Shown here: positions 6,932 to 12,456 of the stretch, piece by piece
Position numbering within the stretch: the first letter of the stretch is position 1
How the letters are laid out: every line of letters starts with the position of its first letter
Source of the DNA: JAZNGX01 sp045576675
Lineage (GTDB): Bacteria > Bacillota > Clostridia > Monoglobales > Firm-18
Length of the DNA: 12,456 nucleotides
Direction: 5' to 3'
Assembly: GCA_045576675.1 (NCBI GenBank)
Contig: JAZNGX010000106.1
Coordinates: 1 to 12,456 of the forward strand
Notes under the pieces: model-generated
Seen by the model: only the letters and a program-made list of their open reading frames with translations
What the model was told of the DNA's origin: nothing
The model's database searches: none
Program-made: the position numbers and the translations under genes

Positions 6932-8146
6932 TCATTTCTTGTAAATTAATTCATTACAATACATATAAACACCAGCAGTCCACCCCATCATTTCAGGTGT
7001 TCCATATTCAGATGAAACCTCAAGGCTGCCATTAACCACATTATATTTTTCCCACAAGCTGCCTGTTGCTTCAAAAACCCTCTCAATTACACTCATATAT
7101 TTTTTCGCGATTCTCTTTGCATCTTTTTCATACCCATAATTAAGTAAAGCATTAATAACAATGTAATGCAACGGTGCCCAGCCATTTGGATAATCCCATT
7201 GAAAATTACCGAAAATTTCATTTTGCTGACAAGCACAAATACCATATTCATATTCCAACAAATGTAATTTTTTAACTGTTTTTTCGGCTTGCTCTTTAGT
7301 AGCCACTTCTGCCCACAATGGATAGAACGAGGCACAAGAAAAAACATCCGAGTGCGTTTTGGTTTTAAAATTATAATCAAAAAAAGCTTCACCATTATAT
7401 AACAAATCATTCATAAGTTTTTTTCTTTTATATGCACACTCCAGCCAATAATTTTCCTCATTTAAAGACAATTCTTTTGAAAAATAAGCAAAGTTTTTTT
7501 CATATATATAAAGATTGCTATTTAAATCAACCCATAAATAATCCTTTTGTCTTGTAGCTGTTCTTGGATTAAAGTCCCACCCGCTTTCAGCATCAATCAT
7601 TACGTTTTGAACCACATCTTCTACATCCCTGCCATGAAAACTTAAACTTGTCCTCTCACAAACAGCCTTATATGTTTCAAATATATTTTCATTAAATATG
7701 TCGTAGCTATATTGATTTAATCCTGTAGACGTATTACGTTTGTTTTTCCAAAATTGATACTCCTTCTTCAGCACATCATATGCTATTAAAAGCCATTCTT
7801 TATCCTTTGCTTGCTCATAAATATCAGCTACCAACATTGATAAAAAAGGCGGTTGTGACCTATTAATCATACTAAATAAATTACTGTTTGGCATAAAACC
7901 ATATCTGTTTACCAAATACATCATATTATCCGCACAATTTTTTGCTAACGGCAATTGATCACATATTATCAATCCCTTACAGGCAAAATAGGTATCCCAA
8001 TAATAAAGTTCCTGAAATGAATCTTTAATAGAAGGGACGATAAAAGGGTATGGCAAACCAATTCTTCTTTCATCATCCTGCTTTTGAACTCGTATAGTTT
8101 TTAACCAGTTTTCATTTATATATTTTATAACATCATTTCTTATCAT
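6932..8146 (-). CDS. Compact GH37-like (trehalase-family) glycosidase with altered substrate motifs
   Basis: This 404-residue protein shows the trehalase signatures: FQELYYWDTYF (44-54) and QWDYPNGWAP (316-325), together with RSQPP (96-100), SGWDF with the general acid Asp191, and EKYN with the probable base Glu366. GH37 enzymes are inverting (alpha/alpha)6-barrel glucosidases, typically near 550 residues, so this one is short. Motifs that bind trehalose are changed: the GGRF before the first signature is KDSF (41-44), the usual PNGNR is PNSNL (86-90), and RPESY is not present (the region around 152-159 reads NENIFETY). A related alpha-glycoside may be the substrate instead of trehalose. There is no signal peptide. 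AAGGA lies 9 nt before the ATG. The first 14 nt overlap the end of the DUF4091 gene, suggesting translational coupling. Family membership is confident; trehalase activity is doubtful. Confidence 0.84.
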   Translation of the reverse strand: MIRNDVIKYINENWLKTIRVQKQDDERRIGLPYPFIVPSIKDSFQELYYWDTYFACKGLIICDQLPLAKNCADNMMYLVNRYGFMPNSNLFSMINRSQPPFLSMLVADIYEQAKDKEWLLIAYDVLKKEYQFWKNKRNTSTGLNQYSYDIFNENIFETYKAVCERTSLSFHGRDVEDVVQNVMIDAESGWDFNPRTATRQKDYLWVDLNSNLYIYEKNFAYFSKELSLNEENYWLECAYKRKKLMNDLLYNGEAFFDYNFKTKTHSDVFSCASFYPLWAEVATKEQAEKTVKKLHLLEYEYGICACQQNEIFGNFQWDYPNGWAPLHYIVINALLNYGYEKDAKRIAKKYMSVIERVFEATGSLWEKYNVVNGSLEVSSEYGTPEMMGWTAGVYMYCNELIYKK

Positions 8147-9806
8147 AAATACTGTCCTTACATATTCTTTTTATTTCATAATTAACCCTTTCTCTAAGCT
8201 GCAAGATGTATTCCGCTGACTTTGGATAATTATCAAACTCAATTTCAAAATCCAATCCATACTGAATAAATTTCACAGTGTTTTCTTTTCCAATATAGCT
8301 CTCCAAAAGCTTTAAAGCTCTGATATCTTGCAAAGCCTCTTTAAACACCTTAAGTCTTATAGACTCAATCGGTCCATCTGTGCCGGGATATACAGAATAG
8401 CAATCGCCTGACGGATACATCATACAAGCATCACTAACGAAATAAGGATTAACAGAGAATTTTGACCAAAATGCATTGTAGAAATTATATCCCCAGTGCA
8501 AAAATCCTTTTATATCATATTTATAAAGTTGAATACCTATAATTCTGTTTCTGTACGATGGCATTGCAAAAAAACGATTGCTTACTTTTTGGTTTTGACA
8601 ACAACAGTAATATGTCCATATTTCTTTTATGTCTTTTTCTAAAAATAGATTTATTGCGTTGACAGCCGGAATGGGATAATCAACTATCCCCTCATCGTAA
8701 TATTCAATATGCGATACTGCATCAATAACCTTATATCCGGAAAGATATTTTGAAACCAACTCCTTGCCTGCCTTATATACGTCAAGACATTTTTCGTTAG
8801 GTTCATCAGATATATGAAAATATGTATTTTTATCGATTTTTTCGTTCTTTAAAAAATCTGACAACGCCGGCAACATTGCTTTTAAAAAGTCTTTGTATGA
8901 TTCTGAATCTGACGAAACATCCCATCCGAATATTTGTTTTTTTACTCCATCAACATCAGCAATAATCTTGGGTGTGGCTTTAGCTCCCCATTGTGTAAAC
9001 AGATGCGCCATTTCAAAATATTCAACACCACATTTTTTGCAAAGTCTTATCCACTTTTTTAAGTTTGTAAAATCAAAAGAATACACATTATTTTTTAAAT
9101 ATACATCAATTAATTGAACAGTAAGTCTCTCTCTGCCAACCTCGGTGTCTAATGGCGGTGTAAATATTGGTGTTAATATCATATTAATTCCATTATCTAC
9201 AGCCATTTTTATAAATTTTTCAACCAATTGCCAAAACTTTTTAGAAAAAACCTTAACACCATAATAATTTGCAATGCAATCACTATGAAACCATTGTGTG
9301 TAAATAAGCTCCTGTTTTGGCAAAACAGCATCTATAACCTCCAATTCAAAATGCAACGTTTGTAAAAAATCATCTGCGTAAAAGCTTATATCAATGGGAT
9401 AAATTCCGCTATCAACATTCTCATCCAAACAAACACTTATCCACAGTGATGAATACTTATTACAACATGCTAAACACCCTAAAATCTCGTCATTACCCAT
9501 AGGAAATAAAGCGTCAGGAAATAGCCCCGACTTAGTTGTAATATAGTCATCATCTACAGCCATACCATAAGTAGGTAACGCTGATGGAATGTGAACTACA
9601 TTTTTTATTGTAATATAGTTATCTATAGGTGATTTCAGTTCAACCTTTAATGGCACGCGTTCTTCATCATAGCAAGAATAAGCAATTTGATACGAAAATT
9701 CCTCTCCTTTTAGCACTGACGCTTTTGTATAATCCTTAGCCAACGGTTTTTCATCTAAAAACACTTTCTCAAGTGACGATAACTGTTTCAAAAATACTTT
9801 ATGCAT
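8133..9806 (-). CDS. DUF4091 / GH123-like protein, candidate N-acetylhexosaminidase
   Basis: The 557-residue protein has an N-terminal beta-sandwich region (about 1-160) and a TIM-barrel-like region with DUF4091 features: HISDEPNE (331-338), WTYYCCCQ (397-404), GFLHWGYNFY (434-443) and YPGTDGPIESIRLK (473-486). DUF4091 is the catalytic region of family GH123, whose characterised members are beta-N-acetylgalactosaminidases using an Asp-Glu pair in substrate-assisted catalysis. Asp334-Glu335 fits that pair. Many DUF4091 proteins are uncharacterised, so the sugar removed here is uncertain. There is no signal peptide, suggesting cytoplasmic action on imported oligosaccharides. A strong AGGAGG lies 7 nt before the ATG. 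It is the first enzyme gene after the permeases, 17 nt downstream of the second one, and its 3' end overlaps the GH37-like gene by 14 nt. Confidence 0.82.
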   Translation of the reverse strand: MHKVFLKQLSSLEKVFLDEKPLAKDYTKASVLKGEEFSYQIAYSCYDEERVPLKVELKSPIDNYITIKNVVHIPSALPTYGMAVDDDYITTKSGLFPDALFPMGNDEILGCLACCNKYSSLWISVCLDENVDSGIYPIDISFYADDFLQTLHFELEVIDAVLPKQELIYTQWFHSDCIANYYGVKVFSKKFWQLVEKFIKMAVDNGINMILTPIFTPPLDTEVGRERLTVQLIDVYLKNNVYSFDFTNLKKWIRLCKKCGVEYFEMAHLFTQWGAKATPKIIADVDGVKKQIFGWDVSSDSESYKDFLKAMLPALSDFLKNEKIDKNTYFHISDEPNEKCLDVYKAGKELVSKYLSGYKVIDAVSHIEYYDEGIVDYPIPAVNAINLFLEKDIKEIWTYYCCCQNQKVSNRFFAMPSYRNRIIGIQLYKYDIKGFLHWGYNFYNAFWSKFSVNPYFVSDACMMYPSGDCYSVYPGTDGPIESIRLKVFKEALQDIRALKLLESYIGKENTVKFIQYGLDFEIEFDNYPKSAEYILQLRERVNYEIKRICKDSIYDKK

Positions 9807-9823
9807 TTTACTTCCTCCTCACA

Positions 9824-10705
9824 TTATTCTTTTACAGCCCCGTTAGTAACACCCTGAATAAATTGTTTTTGGAAAATCAAAAATGCAAACATCATGGGCG
9901 CGACAGTAACAAAGCATGTTGCAGAAATCACAGAAGTATTTGGAATATCCATAATTGAATTTGCAAGCAGAGTTCCTGAATACTGCGAATTTTTCAGCAT
10001 TTGAACGTATTGTAGTATGTTTTGCAAAAACATTTGTAGTGGATATAGTTTTGTATCAGTGATGTAAATCAAAGCCTCGTTCCATGCATTCCAATACCCA
10101 AGTGCCATTTGAAATCCAATAATAGCTATTGGTGTAGCCGCCATGGGTAGAATAATTCTTATGAGAATATCAAATTCATTCGCACCATCAATCTTTGCAG
10201 CTTCCTGAAGAGAATATGGAATATCACTCAAATACGTCCTCATAAGAAATACTTGCATTGGTGCAGCAAGTCCGGGCAAAATCATTACCCAAATATTATT
10301 AGTCAAATGCAAATACTTTGAAACAAGTATATATGTTGGTACCAACCCGCCTGAAAAAAGCATTGTAAAATACAAAAAGAATGATACCTGTCTTCTATAT
10401 AAGAATCTTCTGTTTGACAAAGCGTATCCTGCAACAAAGGTAAGCGAAATGTTAACCAATGTTCCCACTATGGTAACAAACAAGGTTACACCAAATGCTC
10501 TTATAATACGCATAGGATATTCAAATACCGCCTGATAAGCAAGCAAATTCGGATTTCTTGGAAATATACTGACTCCAAACTTAACAAGTTCTTCCCTGGA
10601 CTCTAAAGATGCGGAAATCAATAATATAAATGGCATAACACAAGATACGCAAAAAACAAGCATAAATATGTGAGCGACTGTTTGTGTAACTGTATTTTTT
10701 TTCAT
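9824..10705 (-). CDS. ABC sugar transporter permease, CUT1 family (YtcP/LplC type)
   Basis: This 293-residue integral membrane protein is the second of a permease pair importing an oligosaccharide. About six hydrophobic segments are visible (roughly 11-31, 70-93, 108-127, 138-158, 186-205 and 259-279). The EAA loop that docks the ATPase is EAAKIDGANEFD (168-179), followed by ILP. FSGGLVPTYILV (117-128) and the C-terminal QFIQGVTNGAVKE are characteristic of the LplC/YtcP branch. The start ATG has a weakly placed ribosome binding site: AAAGG is 14 nt upstream, longer than usual, and the stop of the preceding gene is 20 nt away. No ATP-binding subunit is in the window; related CUT1 importers commonly use a shared MsmX-type ATPase. 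Function as a sugar importer is confident; the sugar is unknown. Confidence 0.94.
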   Translation of the reverse strand: MKKNTVTQTVAHIFMLVFCVSCVMPFILLISASLESREELVKFGVSIFPRNPNLLAYQAVFEYPMRIIRAFGVTLFVTIVGTLVNISLTFVAGYALSNRRFLYRRQVSFFLYFTMLFSGGLVPTYILVSKYLHLTNNIWVMILPGLAAPMQVFLMRTYLSDIPYSLQEAAKIDGANEFDILIRIILPMAATPIAIIGFQMALGYWNAWNEALIYITDTKLYPLQMFLQNILQYVQMLKNSQYSGTLLANSIMDIPNTSVISATCFVTVAPMMFAFLIFQKQFIQGVTNGAVKE

Positions 10706-10725
10706 AATTTATGTATCAACCTTTC

Positions 10726-11667
10726 TCAATATAGACCAAAACTCGAGTCATATTTTTTTGATATTGCATTTGTGATAGTAATCAACACAAATCCTACTAA
10801 TGACTGAAACAATCCGACTGCAGCACCCATAGACAAGCTGTTATCACCTTTTAGTGCACGGAAAATATATGTATCAATAACATCTGTTGTTTCAAGAAGA
10901 ATTGTGTTGTTAGAACCGGGAAGAAAATAGAACATACCAAAGTCCGCTCTGAAAATATTACCTATTGATGCAATTGTTTGTAACACTATCATTGGTATCA
11001 AAAACGGAATCTGAAGCTTAATCATTATTTTCAAGTTGCTTGCTCCATCCACTTTCGCAGCTTCATATAGCGACACATCAGTTCCGATTAGTATTCCAAA
11101 ATATATTATGCTGTAATACCCACCTAATTTCCAAATATTGATGACAGGAAATATAATTCTCCAGATCCATGGCGTAGTGTAAAACGAAAATTTAACCCCA
11201 AATACTTCAAGTACTTTTGTAAGCAAACCTGTTGTACCAATAATATTTTCCAGAAGCAGCGATACAACAACCCACGATACAAAATATGGGAAAAACATTG
11301 TAGTTTGATAAAATTTCATACTTTTTTTGTGTTCAACTATCTGATACATTAAAAGTGACATTATAACAGCAAAGGCAGTGCCGCTTACAATCAATGTGAA
11401 ATTAGTAAAAACCGTATTTAGCAACAGTCTTGTTGCATCATTTGATTTGAAAAAGAATTCAAAATTTTTAAATCCAACCCAAGGACTTTTAAAAATGCCC
11501 AGTTCGTAATTCAAATCTTTAAATGCTAAAAAAATCCCGCACATAGGCAAATATGAAAAAATAAACACCTTCAATACCACTGGCAAAACCATAATAGCAA
11601 ATTGAATATTGTCTTTTTTTATCCCTGACATTTCTTTCTTCCTTAAATTTTTAATATTAATTTTCAT
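10726..11667 (-). CDS. ABC sugar transporter permease, CUT1 family (LplB type)
   Basis: This 313-residue membrane protein is the first of the permease pair and probably forms the heterodimeric channel with its downstream neighbour. Hydrophobic segments lie near residues 23-45, 84-110, 119-140, 170-193, 219-240 and 281-301. The ATPase-docking EAA loop is EAAKVDGASNLK (202-213). SPWVGFKNFEFF (61-72), the DTYIFRALK block (265-273) and SMGAAVGLFQS (279-289) are typical of LplB-like permeases for complex saccharides. AGGGGGGA lies 6 to 8 nt before the ATG at 11667, supporting that start; a second possible ATG at 11631 has a weaker AAGGAAG ahead of it and would remove 12 residues. The gene follows the histidine kinase by 17 nt. 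The cognate solute-binding protein is not in the window. Confidence 0.94.
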   Translation of the reverse strand: MKINIKNLRKKEMSGIKKDNIQFAIMVLPVVLKVFIFSYLPMCGIFLAFKDLNYELGIFKSPWVGFKNFEFFFKSNDATRLLLNTVFTNFTLIVSGTAFAVIMSLLMYQIVEHKKSMKFYQTTMFFPYFVSWVVVSLLLENIIGTTGLLTKVLEVFGVKFSFYTTPWIWRIIFPVINIWKLGGYYSIIYFGILIGTDVSLYEAAKVDGASNLKIMIKLQIPFLIPMIVLQTIASIGNIFRADFGMFYFLPGSNNTILLETTDVIDTYIFRALKGDNSLSMGAAVGLFQSLVGFVLITITNAISKKYDSSFGLY

Positions 11668-11684
11668 TTTATGTCCCCCCTGAG

Positions 11685-12456
11685 TTATTCAAAATTAATC
11701 GGTACCGAAAAACCCACTATAAACATTTTGTCTTCTTTCTCTTTGTATACGCCCGACTTTTCACCAAACAAATATTTTAATCTTTGATTAATATTAACTA
11801 ACGCAAAACCGCCACTTTTCGACTGATATGTACCATTTAATATTTTTTCAAAAATCCCATCTTCAATACCTGTGCCATTATCACGTACAAATATTTTCAA
11901 CATATCATCACATACTTTTGCTCTGATTCTTATTTCCGCACATCCAAGTTCTTTTTCAGTAGTGGCATTAATCGCATTTTCCAATAAAGGCTGCAAAGAA
12001 AATTTAGGTATTAATACATTAAAAAACTCATCATCGATTTCAATTTTAATATCCAATCTGTCACTAAAACGTTTTGATTGAATTTTTATATATGCTTTCA
12101 AAATGTCAAGCTCTTTACTTAGCGGTATGATATCATCTTTAATATCAGTAGCAAAACGAAATAAATCACCTAAATTTTTAATAAGGTCCGCTATCTCCTC
12201 TTGGTCTTTTCCCAAAGCTGTCCAATATAAAACATCAAGAGTGTTGTATAAAAAATGAGGATTTATTTGAGCATTCAATTGCTTTATGTGCATCTCTTTT
12301 AATTGTGCTTGATAGACATAATTGTCATATATGTAATCATTTAATCTGTCAAACATATCATAAAATCTATTTTGCAAAATATGAATTTCATTTTTTGAAC
12401 CATTGGGTATTTTTTCGATATTTGAAAAATCAAAATTTTTACTTTCTATATTACTC
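11685..12456 (-). CDS. Sensor histidine kinase, YesM/LytS-like, 5'-truncated at the window edge
   Basis: About 256 C-terminal residues are present; the reading frame stays open to the window edge, so the N-terminal sensor and membrane segments lie beyond it. The first residues, including NEIHILQNRFYDMFDRL, look like the end of a HAMP domain leading into a coiled coil. The phosphoacceptor block is QINPHFLYNTLD, with the histidine codon at 12255-12257. ATP-binding boxes follow: LQPLLENAINA (N box), VRDNGTGIED (G1) and GGFALVNINQRL (G2). Such kinases sense extracytoplasmic carbohydrate signals and phosphorylate AraC-type response regulators that control nearby transporter and glycosidase genes. 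Its position just ahead of the permeases suggests it controls this operon, with the regulator probably encoded upstream. A TTG at 12377 could be read as a start, but that would cut through the HAMP end and is not preferred. Confidence 0.92.
   Translation of the reverse strand, partial: SNIESKNFDFSNIEKIPNGSKNEIHILQNRFYDMFDRLNDYIYDNYVYQAQLKEMHIKQLNAQINPHFLYNTLDVLYWTALGKDQEEIADLIKNLGDLFRFATDIKDDIIPLSKELDILKAYIKIQSKRFSDRLDIKIEIDDEFFNVLIPKFSLQPLLENAINATTEKELGCAEIRIRAKVCDDMLKIFVRDNGTGIEDGIFEKILNGTYQSKSGGFALVNINQRLKYLFGEKSGVYKEKEDKMFIVGFSVPINFE

Noticed and set aside
7093..7410. Open frame of 105 codons on the minus strand in another frame
   Set aside because: It is fully inside the GH37-like gene, which has conserved trehalase motifs in its own frame across this stretch.
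6932..8146. Naming the GH37-like gene as a true trehalase (treA/treF)
   Set aside because: The catalytic signatures match, but several trehalose-contacting motifs are missing and the protein is short, so the specific name is not supported.
12375..12377. TTG as the start codon of the histidine kinase
   Set aside because: The frame continues upstream to the window edge with HAMP-like sequence, so the gene is truncated by the window and does not start here.
1..12456. CRISPR array, insertion sequence, tRNA, attachment site or prophage genes
   Set aside because: There are no regularly spaced repeats, transposase or integrase motifs or tRNA-like sequences; coding density and composition are uniform throughout.

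Overview
The window is AT-rich DNA with strong AGGAGG-type ribosome binding sites. It carries a YesM-family sensor kinase next to LplB/YtcP-type sugar permeases. That combination points to a low-GC Gram-positive bacterium (Bacillota), most likely a gut- or plant-fibre-associated member of the Clostridia. This is inferred from gene families and base composition; the window holds no taxonomic marker gene.

All nine supported genes lie on the minus strand and read from the right edge towards position 1. In transcription order they are: a 5'-truncated histidine kinase (12456-11685), two CUT1-type ABC permeases (11667-10726 and 10705-9824), a DUF4091/GH123-like protein (9806-8133), a compact GH37-like protein (8146-6932), a GH5-like protein with C-terminal accessory domains (6922-5021), an unclassified helical protein resembling six-hairpin glycosidases (4953-3772), a GH106-like protein of alpha-L-rhamnosidase type (3736-1019), and an HpcH/HpaI-family aldolase (968-183). 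Gaps are 9 to 67 nt and one gene pair overlaps by 14 nt, so this looks like one operon whose promoter and first genes lie beyond the right edge. A 14-bp inverted repeat at 9-50 is a candidate terminator. No gene-free stretch exceeds 300 nt; the longest is 1-182.

The likely logic is uptake of an oligosaccharide by the permeases and its breakdown in the cytoplasm, because none of the five glycosidase-like proteins has a visible signal peptide. The GH106-like enzyme and the aldolase hint at a deoxysugar such as L-rhamnose. The other activities suggest a branched, heterogeneous glycan, but the substrate cannot be read from the sequence. A solute-binding protein, a response regulator and a transport ATPase are not in the window. 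The first two may lie upstream, and the ATPase is often a shared MsmX-type protein encoded elsewhere.

The least explained parts are the 393-residue helical protein, which I cannot place in a named family, and the GH37-like protein, which keeps trehalase catalytic motifs but has lost several substrate-binding motifs. Two start sites were moved downstream on ribosome-binding-site evidence (GH106-like at 3736, helical protein at 4953).
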